Numbered from the stretch's first letter, positions 1-9,252 are shown. The stretch is DNA of 64,000 nt from Schaalia sp. ORNL0103 (GCF_019429565.1 NZ_JAHXSA010000001.1:806001-870000); one strand, 5' to 3'. Numbers and translations are program-made. The notes: generated from the sequence alone by a model not told the origin.

Positions 1-546
1 CTCGGAACGGTCGTTGCGCTGCCACTCGCGTATGCGATCTACCGATGGCGGCTATTGGCCGCCGCGGTGGAACCCTTCCTTGGAGCAACCCAAGCGTTGC
101 CCGCCATCGCAATCGCCCCCATTCTCGTGCTGTGGGTCGGGTATGGCATCACACCGGTTATTGTGCTGTGCGCATTAATGGTGTTCTTCCCGATCCTTGT
201 GTCCACCGTCGTCGGTTTACGTCATATCGATCGTGAGCTGCTCGAAGCTGCCGCGCTCGACGGCGCGACGGGCTGGACGATGGCTGCACAGATGGAGCTA
301 CCTCTTGCCGCTCCCGCCATTCTGGGCGGCCTGCGTAATGGGTTTGCTCTGTCTGTGACGGGCGCGGTCGTGGGGGAGATGGTCATGGGAGGGTCCGGGC
401 TCGGGCAGGTACTCACTCAAATGAGAAGCAACGTGGACACCGCCGGCATGTTTGTCGTCATCGCGATCCTGTGCATCATGGCAACAATTCTGTACGTCAT
501 CGTGTATCAGATCGAGCGGTCGAAGCGCTACGCCATCACGCAGTGA
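1..546 (+). CDS. ABC transporter permease, 3' part (SsuC/ThiX-like)
   Basis: Inner-membrane permease of an ABC importer of the nitrate/sulfonate/thiamine-precursor type. The gene runs in from the left edge; about 181 residues are visible, read in frame from base 1. Several hydrophobic segments flank the cytoplasmic EAA loop (EAAALDG...LP, bases 241-310), which contacts the ATPase subunit. The stop at 544-546 lies 12 bases before the substrate-binding lipoprotein gene, so the two belong to one importer operon; the ATPase gene is probably upstream, outside the window. The substrate (sulfonate, riboflavin or a thiamine precursor) cannot be decided from this fragment. Confidence 0.85.
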   Translation, partial: LGTVVALPLAYAIYRWRLLAAAVEPFLGATQALPAIAIAPILVLWVGYGITPVIVLCALMVFFPILVSTVVGLRHIDRELLEAAALDGATGWTMAAQMELPLAAPAILGGLRNGFALSVTGAVVGEMVMGGSGLGQVLTQMRSNVDTAGMFVVIAILCIMATILYVIVYQIERSKRYAITQ

Positions 547-558
547 AGGAGACATCCC

Positions 559-1608
559 TTGAAGCTATCCACTATCGTTCGCGCGACCGTAATTTGTGCC
601 AGCGTCTCGCTGGCACTCGGCGCTTGCACAGCCGGTCCCGGCGCGACGCAGTCGGGCGCGTCCTCGAAGGGCGCCTCGGACGTGACGATCGGCCTAACCT
701 ACATCCCGAACGTGCAGTTTGCACCCGTGTACGTCGCCGATTCTCAGGGGCTATACAACGACGCCGGCATCACGCCCACAGTCCGTCATCATGGCTCGGA
801 TGAGGGCCTGTTCACGGCGCTTCTCGCCGGCCAGGAGGATGTGGTCATCGCGTCCGGCGACGAGGCAGCGGTTGCCGCCTCGCAGGGCATGGACCTCGTG
901 TCGATTGGCCAGTATTACGCGACCTACCCGGGAAGCGTCATCGTCCGGGCATCGTCGTCGATCACGAGCCTGGCTGACCTCGCCGGAAAGACCATTGGCA
1001 TCCCAGGTGAGTATGGTTCGAGCTACTACGCAACTCTTGCCGCTATCAAGGCCGGGGGACTGCAGACATCTGACGTGACCATTTCGTCGATCGGCTACAC
1101 GCAGCAGGCGGCCCTCGCGGCTGGCCAGGTGGACGCAGTCGTTGGCTTTACCAACAACGACGCGGTGCAAATGAGACTGGCGGGCATCGACATCCGGGAG
1201 ATCCCACTGGATGGAGCCTCGACTCCGCTGGTGGCAGCCTCGATTATTACGACGCGCGAATGGGCGCAGGCCCACCCTGATGCGGCACGCGCGGTCGTGT
1301 CCGCAACAACCGAGGCGATGAACACGATCGCCGCCGATCCCCAGGTCGCAATCGACGCGACGGCGAAGTGGGATACGACGCTCAGCGACGAGACGTCGCT
1401 GGCCGCAGCAAATGCTGTACTCGCTGCGACCGTTCCTCTGTGGCTCGGAGATGATGCCCACGCTGACGGCGTGCAGGATCTTGCCACTTGGTCTTCCATG
1501 GTGTCGTTCCTGACGTCGATCGGTGTCCTCGAAGGAGACGTCGATCCGAACGTCATCGTGACCAACGAGTACGCCAGCACGGCTAATACCGCGTCGCCTC
1601 AGTCCTAA
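559..1608 (+). CDS. ABC transporter substrate-binding lipoprotein (NMT1/THI5-like)
   Basis: Extracytoplasmic solute receptor for the importer whose permease precedes it. A lipoprotein signal peptide ends in the lipobox LGAC, giving a lipidated Cys23. The mature part (TIGLTYIPNVQFAPVYVADS...) has the NMT1/THI5-like fold typical of receptors for thiamine precursors, riboflavin or sulfonates. I chose the TTG start at 559 because an AAGGAG ribosome site lies at 545-550 with a 7-base gap and the signal peptide begins there. It is 349 residues, normal for the family. The nearby lnt product could acylate such lipoproteins. The ligand is not determined; a thiamine- or riboflavin-related molecule is an inference from family resemblance. 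Confidence 0.85.
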   Translation: MKLSTIVRATVICASVSLALGACTAGPGATQSGASSKGASDVTIGLTYIPNVQFAPVYVADSQGLYNDAGITPTVRHHGSDEGLFTALLAGQEDVVIASGDEAAVAASQGMDLVSIGQYYATYPGSVIVRASSSITSLADLAGKTIGIPGEYGSSYYATLAAIKAGGLQTSDVTISSIGYTQQAALAAGQVDAVVGFTNNDAVQMRLAGIDIREIPLDGASTPLVAASIITTREWAQAHPDAARAVVSATTEAMNTIAADPQVAIDATAKWDTTLSDETSLAAANAVLAATVPLWLGDDAHADGVQDLATWSSMVSFLTSIGVLEGDVDPNVIVTNEYASTANTASPQS

Positions 1609-1657
1609 ACGGTGCGCCGTATGCTCGGGACGCGCGCGTTTCGCGTAGGGTAGGCGG

Positions 1658-2590
1658 GTGAGTACCGCCGTCAACGCTAACGTGCGCGTCCTTGAGCTTT
1701 TTGTGGAGCTCCTGGGCGCGCGTCCCGGGCGCACAAAGGCACAATTGCGCACTCTTCCCGGATATCAGGGGCTCGCGGACGATGCCTTCGAAACACAGTT
1801 CCAGCGCGACAAAGACGCGCTGCGCGACGCGGGTGCCCACATGACGATTCACTCGGGGGAGCGTTACAGCATCGCCTGGGATTCTTTTGCACCCGGCATC
1901 GAGGTGACCAGTGCCGATCGCGCGCTGATGTCGCTGGCTGCACGCGCGTGGGATAGTAGTGAGTTTTTCGCCGATGCCATTGATGCGAAGGCGGCTGCAG
2001 CTTCCTCCGACGATGTTGCTGCTCCCACTATTCGTCTCGGTCTCACCGGCCTCGGGGCAGCCACCGTGTTGTCGCAGGCAATTCGCGAGCGGCGCGTGGT
2101 GTGCTTCGAATACCCGGGATCTCGCGAGCTCACAGAGCGCTCCGTCGAGCCGTGGGCCCTGTCGGTCCAGGGCCGCGCCTTGTACCTGTGGGGATGGGAC
2201 CTCGATCGCGGCAGCGAGCGCACATTCCGTGTGTCGCGCATACGCTCCCAGATTTCATTCATCGGGGAGCCGGGAGATGCATCGCTCCCACCCGAGGGAG
2301 CTGCGTTTCCGCGTGTGTCATCGTTCGTCTCTCCCATCGTCGACGTGCGTGGGGACTGCACTGCGCGCACACTTCTTCACGGTTACGAGGCTGGGGCATT
2401 GTCTGAGGAGCACGGTTCGCCTCGGCACGGCTGGGAGCGTGTCGCGCTTGAAGGCGCAGAGATGGGAACGTGGATAGGTCGCCTTCTTCCCCTGGCATGT
2501 GACGTGGTCGTCGTATCACCCGAGTCCCTGCGCGACGCGATGGTGACGCGCCTGCAAGCGGCCGCGACGTGGGGTGAGCGCAATGCCTGA
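1658..2590 (+). CDS. pafB: WYL-domain transcriptional regulator PafB
   Basis: First subunit of the PafBC pair, which in mycobacteria activates a LexA-independent DNA-damage response. It has 310 residues from a GTG start. An N-terminal winged-helix region (about 1-70) is followed by a WYL domain whose core reads RALYLWGWD...RTFRVSRI. The stop overlaps the start of the next, related gene, the usual arrangement of pafB and pafC. The Pup-ligase and proteasome genes that flank pafBC in Mycobacterium are not seen: upstream is an ABC importer. Assignment to PafB rather than another WYL regulator rests on the tandem pair and the helY gene that follows. Confidence 0.85.
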   Translation: MSTAVNANVRVLELFVELLGARPGRTKAQLRTLPGYQGLADDAFETQFQRDKDALRDAGAHMTIHSGERYSIAWDSFAPGIEVTSADRALMSLAARAWDSSEFFADAIDAKAAAASSDDVAAPTIRLGLTGLGAATVLSQAIRERRVVCFEYPGSRELTERSVEPWALSVQGRALYLWGWDLDRGSERTFRVSRIRSQISFIGEPGDASLPPEGAAFPRVSSFVSPIVDVRGDCTARTLLHGYEAGALSEEHGSPRHGWERVALEGAEMGTWIGRLLPLACDVVVVSPESLRDAMVTRLQAAATWGERNA

Positions 2591-3521
2591 GAACGTACAG
2601 TTGGCCGTTGTCCGCCTCGCTTCGATGGTCGCGTGGATGAGTGACCATCCCGGCGCGAGCGTCGATGAGATCGCTGCGCATTTCCATCGAACTCGCCGAC
2701 AGGTGCGTCGTGATATCGAGTATCTAGCATCCGTTGGAGATTCATTGCCCGGTGCGTCCTTCGAGGTCGATTGGGAGCTCTACGAGCGAGAACAGCGCGT
2801 GTCACTACGCTCGACGCTGGGCGCCTCGGCGCCGCTGCGTCTGTCCACGTTAGAGGCGCAGGCTCTTCTCATCGGGCTGTCTGCGATCACCCCGCTGCTT
2901 GGCACGGATCTTGCCGCTCATGTTCCGCATGCCGCCCTCGTCGTCTGCGCGCTCGGGGGCCTGAAAGAGGCCGACGCCGAACAGCACGTGGAGGCCATTC
3001 CTTCTCTGGCCTCGTCGAGCGAGAGCCTCGAGAACCTGCGCGATGCCCTCCTGCGCGAAGAACGAGTGTCTTTCACCTACGTGTCCGCTTCTGGCGTTCG
3101 CACGCGCCGCATCGTCGACCCGTGGTCGCTCGAGGCGAGCGCGAGCGGCTGGCTGCTGCGCGGCTGGTGCACTCGCGCGGGGGAGGCTCGCAGCTTCGCG
3201 GTCGCGTCGATCAGCGACGTGCGTGGCGAGGGCCCGCGCGTCGAAGAGCCGCGCCGCGTGCGTCATGATGCGCCCACCTGGACGCTCGACGTCGATCGCG
3301 CTGCCCGGTGGATCGCCGACGAATACAACGGTGACATCATCGCCGAGCTGGACGGTGGGGGAGCGCGCATCACCCTTCCCGTCTGGAACGAACAGTGGGG
3401 CCTGAGCCTCCTCATCGACATTGCCCCACACCTGCGCGCAGCGACACCGGACATGCGCGACGAAGCCGCACGCCGTGCGCGCTCAGTTTTGTCGATCTGG
3501 ACCCGAGAGGATGCATCGTGA
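2574..3521 (+). CDS. pafC: WYL-domain transcriptional regulator PafC
   Basis: Partner of PafB. The N-terminus carries an HTH of the DeoR-like type (VDEIAAHFHRTRRQVRRDI), followed by a WYL domain with the degenerate core GWLLRGW...RSFAVASI. The start is GTG at 2574 or, equally possible, ATG at 2583; both lie inside the pafB 3' end, so translation is coupled. The stop TGA (3519-3521) overlaps the GTG start of helY. In Mycobacterium tatA and tatC sit between pafC and helY; here they are absent and the genes touch. Confidence 0.85.
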   Translation: MSAMPENVQLAVVRLASMVAWMSDHPGASVDEIAAHFHRTRRQVRRDIEYLASVGDSLPGASFEVDWELYEREQRVSLRSTLGASAPLRLSTLEAQALLIGLSAITPLLGTDLAAHVPHAALVVCALGGLKEADAEQHVEAIPSLASSSESLENLRDALLREERVSFTYVSASGVRTRRIVDPWSLEASASGWLLRGWCTRAGEARSFAVASISDVRGEGPRVEEPRRVRHDAPTWTLDVDRAARWIADEYNGDIIAELDGGGARITLPVWNEQWGLSLLIDIAPHLRAATPDMRDEAARRARSVLSIWTREDAS

Positions 3522-6286
3522 GCCCCAAACGACGTCGACACCGCAACCGGGACACTGAGAACGTCACCCAGCGCGAGGAGGAAGTCGGCCTCGGAGTGGG
3601 CAGTGCAGCCCAGCGCTACGCAGCGTACAAGGCCGAGGCGCAGGCCGCCTCGTCGCTGCGCGCCCGTTGGGTGTCCACGCTGAGCTTCACCCCGGACCCG
3701 TTCCAGATCCAGGCACTCGATGCCGTCGAGGCTGGCAGCTCCGTCCTCGTTGCTGCACCCACAGGTGCGGGAAAGACGATCGTCGGCCAGTTTGGCGCTT
3801 ACGTCGCCCTCGAGCAGGGAATGCGCGCGTTCTACACGACGCCGATCAAGGCTTTGTCCAACCAGAAGTACCTGGAGCTGTGCGACCTGTACGGCGCGGA
3901 CAACGTCGGCCTCGCGACCGGAGACACGTCGGTGAACTCCGGTGCCCCAGTCGTCGTTATGACGACAGAGGTCCTGCGCAACATGATCTACGCGGGCGCA
4001 TCCCTGAGCGACTTGGGCGTCGTCGTCCTCGACGAGGTCCACTACCTGGCGGATAAGATGCGCGGCCCAGTCTGGGAGGAAGTGATCATTCACCTGCCCG
4101 CACACGTCGCGATCATCGCCCTGTCAGCCACGGTGTCGAACGCGGAGGAGTTCGGCGCATGGATCCGGGAAGTGCGCTCCACCTGCGAGATCATCGTGTC
4201 CGAAAAGCGTCCCGTCCCGCTCTACCAGCACATGATTGTCGGCGAAGACATCTTTGACCTGTACGCGCCCACCGGCAAGGGAAAGCTTAATCCCGAGCTC
4301 GTGGCAGCGACGCGGGACTCCGGGATGCGCGGCGGGCGCGGCTCACGCTCGTGGAACCGTGAGGTTCGCGTGCGTCGTGAGTCGCGTCCCTCGACGCTGA
4401 TTTCTCTTGATCGCGCGCGGCTGCTGCCCGCCATTACTTTCATCTTCTCGCGGGCAGGATGCGAGGATGCGGTCCGCCAGATCCTGTCTACGCGCATCAC
4501 GCTGACGAGCCGCTCGGAGGCCGCGGAAATCGAGAGCTACGTGGATGAAGTCATCGCACTCCTTCCTCCCGAGGACGCCATCGTCCTCGGCGCCGAGGCG
4601 TGGAAACGCGGCCTCATGCGCGGTATCGCCGCCCACCACGCCGGAATGCTACCCCTCATGAAGGAGAGCGTCGAGCACCTGTTTTCGCGCGGCCTCGTCA
4701 AGATGGTGTACGCGACCGAGACTCTCGCGCTCGGCATCAATATGCCCGCGCGCACAGTCGTCATCGAATCGCTGACGAAGTGGAACGGCTCGGCGCATGT
4801 CTCTCTGTCCGCCGGTGAATACACGCAGCTGTCGGGACGCGCGGGGCGTCGCGGTATCGACACCGAAGGCCACGCGGTCGTCTCGCATCGTGGGGGAGTG
4901 GCTCCCGAAGAGGTCGCAGCCCTCGCGTCAAAGCGCACGTACCCGTTGATTTCCGCGTTCACTCCGACGTACAACATGGTCGTCAACCTGCTCGCGCGCT
5001 CGACGCGCGCCCAGACTCGCAAGGTCCTGGAGTCCTCTTTCGCACAGTATCAGGCAGATTCCGCTGTCGTCGCGCTCGCGTCGCGACTGACCGAGCTAGA
5101 GGCTCAACGCGACGCGACGGTCGAGGATCTGTCGTGTTCGCACGGTGACGTCCGCGAGTACTTGACGCTACGAGACCAGTTGGGTCAGGCTGAGAAGTCC
5201 GGCGCACGAGCGCGCAAGCGCGAGGCACGTGATGAATCGCGTCGTCTTCTGTCCGGCGTGCGCCCGGGCGACGTCCTCGCACTGACTCGTGGCCGCAAGA
5301 CCCGCCTGTGCGTCGTTGGGGCGAAGGCCACCAGCGCCTCGGGCAGGGTTGAGGTCTCCGTGATCGGGGAGGACGCCACGTGGAGGGCACTGGCCCCCGA
5401 AGACGTGCGCGGTGCAATTGCTGTCGTCGGCCATATGTCCATTCCCGGTGGGTCTGCGCTACGGCGCACGAAGGAGCGCACGCGCATCGCCGGGGACCTG
5501 CGTTCCGGCGCAGCCAAGGGCCTCTACGAGGTCCCAGTAGATTCCACGCAGGCCTCTGATCCGATTTCCGCACTGCGCGTCGCGATGCGTCAGCATCCGG
5601 TTCACCGCTGCCCGCATCGCGAGGAGCACGCTCGTGCTGGCGCCCAGTGGGCACGTCTGGCCCGCGAGATCGATCGTCTCCGCTCATCCATCGACTCCCA
5701 GACGGGTTCCGTGGCCGCCCAGTTCGACCGTGTCTGCGCGGTTCTCGAGCGCCTCGGCTTTTTGTCGGGGGACGAGGTCACAGACGCAGGTCAACGCTTG
5801 CGCCGAATCTTCGGCGAGCGCGACCTCGTGGTGGCCATGTCGATGAACGAGGGCACGTGGAATGAGCTCGACGAGGCGGAGCTCGCGTCGATGGTTTCTG
5901 CGCTCGTCTACGATTCTCGCTCCGACGACGATGCGCAGCAGCTGGCTCCTGCGGGCGTGGGCATTCGGTTGCAGGAAGCGTGGCACGAGAGCCTCGCGAC
6001 CCTGGAGCGCGTGCACCGCGTCGAAAAGGCCTGTGGCTGCGACCTGACCCCGAGCCTCGACGCCGGTCTAATGGCTGCCACACTTGCGTGGGCGCATGGC
6101 TCGACGCTGGCCACGGCGATTGATGCCACGCCGATCCAGGCCGGAGACTTCGTCCGCTGGATGCGTCAGGTCATGGACTGCCTCGGCCAGATTGCGTCGG
6201 CGTCGTCTAGCGGCGAGCTGGCGCGAAAGGCCGAGGCCGCGAAAGACCGCATCGGACGCGGTATCGTTGCGTGGTCGACGATTTGA
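3518..6286 (+). CDS. helY: DEAD/DEAH-box (Ski2-like) RNA helicase HelY
   Basis: Superfamily 2 helicase of the Ski2/Mtr4 type, called HelY in mycobacteria and presumed to act on RNA. It has 922 residues, close to the roughly 906 of the mycobacterial protein. Visible motifs: Walker A APTGAGKT at about residue 81, DEVH at about 172, SAT at about 201, and motif VI QLSGRAGRRG at about 437. A DSHCT-type C-terminal domain fills the last 200 residues. The reading frame is open back to 3395, but I chose GTG at 3518 because it overlaps the pafC stop (GTGA) and the protein then begins with a basic stretch typical of the family. Confidence 0.9.
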   Translation: MSPKRRRHRNRDTENVTQREEEVGLGVGSAAQRYAAYKAEAQAASSLRARWVSTLSFTPDPFQIQALDAVEAGSSVLVAAPTGAGKTIVGQFGAYVALEQGMRAFYTTPIKALSNQKYLELCDLYGADNVGLATGDTSVNSGAPVVVMTTEVLRNMIYAGASLSDLGVVVLDEVHYLADKMRGPVWEEVIIHLPAHVAIIALSATVSNAEEFGAWIREVRSTCEIIVSEKRPVPLYQHMIVGEDIFDLYAPTGKGKLNPELVAATRDSGMRGGRGSRSWNREVRVRRESRPSTLISLDRARLLPAITFIFSRAGCEDAVRQILSTRITLTSRSEAAEIESYVDEVIALLPPEDAIVLGAEAWKRGLMRGIAAHHAGMLPLMKESVEHLFSRGLVKMVYATETLALGINMPARTVVIESLTKWNGSAHVSLSAGEYTQLSGRAGRRGIDTEGHAVVSHRGGVAPEEVAALASKRTYPLISAFTPTYNMVVNLLARSTRAQTRKVLESSFAQYQADSAVVALASRLTELEAQRDATVEDLSCSHGDVREYLTLRDQLGQAEKSGARARKREARDESRRLLSGVRPGDVLALTRGRKTRLCVVGAKATSASGRVEVSVIGEDATWRALAPEDVRGAIAVVGHMSIPGGSALRRTKERTRIAGDLRSGAAKGLYEVPVDSTQASDPISALRVAMRQHPVHRCPHREEHARAGAQWARLAREIDRLRSSIDSQTGSVAAQFDRVCAVLERLGFLSGDEVTDAGQRLRRIFGERDLVVAMSMNEGTWNELDEAELASMVSALVYDSRSDDDAQQLAPAGVGIRLQEAWHESLATLERVHRVEKACGCDLTPSLDAGLMAATLAWAHGSTLATAIDATPIQAGDFVRWMRQVMDCLGQIASASSSGELARKAEAAKDRIGRGIVAWSTI

Positions 6287-6302
6287 GACACCTGGAGGGC
6301 TA

Positions 6303-7922
6303 GTGGGGCATCAGGACATCTTCCAGCGCGCATCGTTTGCGCACGTGTGCGGCGATTCGATCATCGCCGCGATTGCCGGCCTCGCGCTATACGCGTCGTT
6401 TCCGCCCGTAGGCTGGTGGTGGCTATCGATTCCTGCCCTCGCCCTGTTTCTGTCGCGCATTGACGAGGCCAGGGCCCCGCGCGCGCTGACGGTGACCTTC
6501 GTGTTCGGCATGAGCTTCTGGGTTCCTCTCATCGACTGGATTCCGCTGGCCGTTGGCACGACACCCCCGTGGTTCGTTCTGGCGCTCGTGCAAACGTTCT
6601 TCTTCATGGGCTGGGTGGTCTTTGCCCGCTGGACTCAGCTGTGGCGATGGGCGCGCGGTCCGCTCGTCCAGGCGTTGTTGTTTGCGCTGACCTGGACAGG
6701 CGTCGACGCTGCTCGGTCGCGCTGGCCGTGGTCGGGCTTTCCGTGGGGATCTGTTGCCTTGCCTCAGGTGGATTCACCCCTCGGTCATCTCGCACCCTAC
6801 GGAGGCACGACGCTTATCACCGCGGTCGTCGTTTTTCTCGCCGTTCTGGTACGCCGCGCTTTCGCGGCTCGCGACGCCGCAGTGATACGCGAGCATTGGT
6901 TTTCGCGTCCGGCATTGGGTCTCATCGTCGCCGCCGCATACGTCGCGCCCCTCGCAATTTCTTTGCCCAATCAGGCGGAGAACGGTATGTTACGCGTCGG
7001 CGTCGTCCAAGGCGATATCGCGTTGCCCGGAGCCGAGGCATACAGCCGTGAGGGCGAGGTGACCGATAACAACATGCGGGCGTCCCTCGAACTCGCGAGT
7101 TCGCCGCAGGTCACCGATCACCCGATCGACATCGCGCTCTGGGGCGAGGGATCCGTTGACCGCGATCCGCTTGCATTCCCTGCGATTGGTCAGGCCGTCG
7201 ATCGAGCCGCCACGGCGCTGGATGCGCCGATCCTGATCGGCTACACGAATCTCAACGAGCGCGACCGCGTGAAGAACTGGCTGGCGGTATGGGAGCCAGG
7301 CACGGGAATGGACGAGGCCGCACGTTACTCCAAGCACGTTCCCGTTCCCTTTGGCGAGTTCATTCCTTTCCGGGACTTCATTGCTTCGTTCGCGACCGAA
7401 GTTGCTCAGTCCAGCAAGGACATGGAAGCGGGGGAGGAGCCTCCCCTGATGACTATCCAGGCACGCGACGGGCGCAGTGTTCCCCTGGCCGTCGGTATCT
7501 GTTTCGAGGCTGCGTACCCCCTCGTGATCGGCGACGGCGTCGCTCGTGGCGGTCAGGTCATCGTCGTCCCCTCGAACAACTACCATTTCCGTTCGTCGGG
7601 CGAGTCCGCGCAGCAGGGCCAGCTCTTGCGCATGCGCGCGATGGAGTATTCACGCAGTGCCGTTCAGGCTTCCACGACCGGCCACTCGTACGTGATTCGT
7701 CCCGACGGCTCGATTCTCGCGAGCACAGGTACCGAGGAGGCGGCGACGCTCGCCGCCGACATCCCGCTTCGTACCTCGCAGACGTTGACAGCTTTGGCGG
7801 GGGAGAGGATTCCAGGCGCTGTGATGGTGGCGACACTAATCATGGCGATTCTCACCACCGCAACAGTTATCGGACAAGGAATCAGAGCGTCAGCGCGCGC
7901 CAGACGTGCGTCCGGCCACTAA
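6303..7922 (+). CDS. lnt: Apolipoprotein N-acyltransferase
   Basis: Integral membrane enzyme that transfers a third acyl chain to the N-terminal cysteine of lipoproteins. It has 539 residues: an N-terminal block of hydrophobic segments (to about 225), then a nitrilase-like domain with the catalytic triad visible as Glu282 (LWGEGS), Lys344 (YSKHVPVPFGEF) and Cys400 (GICFEAAYP), and a final membrane helix. The frame is open upstream into helY, but GTG at 6303 follows a good GGAGG site (6294-6298) and starts at the expected position. In Mycobacterium tuberculosis Lnt and Ppm1 are fused in one protein (Rv2051c); here they are separate, 19 bases apart. Confidence 0.9.
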   Translation: MGHQDIFQRASFAHVCGDSIIAAIAGLALYASFPPVGWWWLSIPALALFLSRIDEARAPRALTVTFVFGMSFWVPLIDWIPLAVGTTPPWFVLALVQTFFFMGWVVFARWTQLWRWARGPLVQALLFALTWTGVDAARSRWPWSGFPWGSVALPQVDSPLGHLAPYGGTTLITAVVVFLAVLVRRAFAARDAAVIREHWFSRPALGLIVAAAYVAPLAISLPNQAENGMLRVGVVQGDIALPGAEAYSREGEVTDNNMRASLELASSPQVTDHPIDIALWGEGSVDRDPLAFPAIGQAVDRAATALDAPILIGYTNLNERDRVKNWLAVWEPGTGMDEAARYSKHVPVPFGEFIPFRDFIASFATEVAQSSKDMEAGEEPPLMTIQARDGRSVPLAVGICFEAAYPLVIGDGVARGGQVIVVPSNNYHFRSSGESAQQGQLLRMRAMEYSRSAVQASTTGHSYVIRPDGSILASTGTEEAATLAADIPLRTSQTLTALAGERIPGAVMVATLIMAILTTATVIGQGIRASARARRASGH

Positions 7923-7941
7923 ATTCGGCAAGATGTGAGTC

Positions 7942-8727
7942 ATGACTGAATCTGTTCCTTCCTCTCCGTCGCCCTCCGGCGACCACACCCTGATCGTTAT
8001 CCCGACGTACAACGAGATGTCGACCTTGCCGACGATTCTGGGCGACATCTGGGCGAACGTGCCGGGCGCGCACGTGCTTATCGTCGACGATTCGTCGCCA
8101 GACGGAACGGGGGAGTGGGTCGACAACCGACGCGAGGGCGAGGAGCGTCTCCATGTCCTTCATCGCCCCGCGAAGTCGGGGCTTGCCACGGCCTACGTCG
8201 ACGGCATGGGCTGGGGCATCGACCACGGATACCCCTTCATTCTTCAGATGGATGCAGATGGGTCGCATCGTCCCATTGATCTGCCGAAGTTACTCAGCCG
8301 TATGGCTGGCCCGGACCGTCCGGACCTGGTCATCGGGTCTCGTTGGGTGCCGGGTGGAGCCATCAACGGATGGTCTGCGAAGCGTGTCGCCCTGTCCAAG
8401 GCAGGCAATTATTATGTCCGTTTTTGTCTGGGTACGCCCGTGCGCGATGCGACGGCGGGCCTGCGCCTACACCGCGCGTCATTCCTGAGCGAACACGAGG
8501 TTCTCGGTCGGGTAGCGACGACAGGATTCGGGTTCCAGGTCGAAATGACCGAGCTCGAGCGTTCCCTGGGCGCCGTTATCGCCGAGGTTCCGATCACCTT
8601 CGACGAACGCATGGCCGGCGAATCGAAGCTCGACTCGTCGATTTTCGTCGAGGAACTCGTGATGGTAACGAAAGGCGGCCTGAGCCGACTAGCCCAGGCC
8701 GCGCGACGGATCTTGCCGAAGCGTTAG
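7942..8727 (+). CDS. ppm1: Polyprenol-phosphate mannosyltransferase (Ppm1-like)
   Basis: GT2-family glycosyltransferase of the dolichol-phosphate-mannose synthase type. It would transfer mannose from GDP-mannose to polyprenol phosphate, the donor for protein O-mannosylation and cell-envelope glycolipids in actinobacteria. It has 261 residues. The N-terminal nucleotide-binding region reads VIPTYNE...LIVDDSSPDGT, and the DxD motif is D104-A-D106. There is no C-terminal membrane domain, so it probably works with membrane partners. It lies just downstream of lnt. Its stop TAG overlaps the stop of the convergent rbpA gene. Confidence 0.88.
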   Translation: MTESVPSSPSPSGDHTLIVIPTYNEMSTLPTILGDIWANVPGAHVLIVDDSSPDGTGEWVDNRREGEERLHVLHRPAKSGLATAYVDGMGWGIDHGYPFILQMDADGSHRPIDLPKLLSRMAGPDRPDLVIGSRWVPGGAINGWSAKRVALSKAGNYYVRFCLGTPVRDATAGLRLHRASFLSEHEVLGRVATTGFGFQVEMTELERSLGAVIAEVPITFDERMAGESKLDSSIFVEELVMVTKGGLSRLAQAARRILPKR

Positions 8728-9089
8728 CCCTTGCGGTAGGAACCCTCGGGACGCAGGCGACCCTCGCGGTACGCTGTGAGCTGCTCGGTCAGAACGACCT
8801 CGAGTTCGTCGATCGAGCGACGCTCGAGCAGCATGTCCCAGTGGGTACGCTGAGGCTTGACGGGCTTATTGTCCTCATCCTCGACAGTTTCGCCGATAAG
8901 CTCGGCCGCCTGGCCACACTTGCATTCCCACGTCGCAGGCGCGGTGGCCTCGCTGGACAGCGTCACCTCGAACTCGTGGCCATTGGGGCACGCGTAACGA
9001 ACGATGAAACGGTCGGCGAAAACGACACCGTCCTCAGACTCGAGGGACTTCGCACCGATCTGCATGCCACGCAGCGCGCGGTCAGCCAT
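8724..9089 (-). CDS. rbpA: RNA polymerase-binding protein RbpA
   Basis: Actinobacterial transcription factor that binds RNA polymerase and principal sigma factors and stabilises open complexes. It has 121 residues. The start MADRALRGMQIGAKS and the sigma-interacting C-terminal motif THWDMLLERRSI are diagnostic. Cysteines in CPNGHEF and WECKCG suggest a zinc-binding core. ATG at 9089 has a strong AGGAGG site upstream; the frame stays open to 9176 but without family-like sequence. The gene converges with ppm1, and the two stop codons share bases (TTAG at 8724-8727). Confidence 0.95.
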   Translation of the reverse strand: MADRALRGMQIGAKSLESEDGVVFADRFIVRYACPNGHEFEVTLSSEATAPATWECKCGQAAELIGETVEDEDNKPVKPQRTHWDMLLERRSIDELEVVLTEQLTAYREGRLRPEGSYRKG

Positions 9090-9187
9090 AACAGCCTCCT
9101 GAACAAAAGAACGAAACGGGTCCATTCTATCTGACACGTCAAGCGGAACGCTCCCACGGCCTCGTCTCAACCCCACCCACCGATCCG

Positions 9188-9201
9188 ATAATGTACATTA
9201 T
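9188..9201. promoter_or_regulatory. Perfect 14-bp palindrome, candidate operator
   Basis: The sequence ATAATGTACATTAT is a perfect inverted repeat in the divergent region between rbpA (starting at 9089 on the minus strand) and the PAP2 gene (starting at 9253). It is AT-rich in a GC-rich background and is flanked on both sides by TCCG. A dimeric regulator site is likely; the regulator is unknown. Confidence 0.4.
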
Positions 9202-9252
9202 GTCCGATATTCTTTATCGACCGCTCTCCGACCACGCGGTACAGTTACACCC

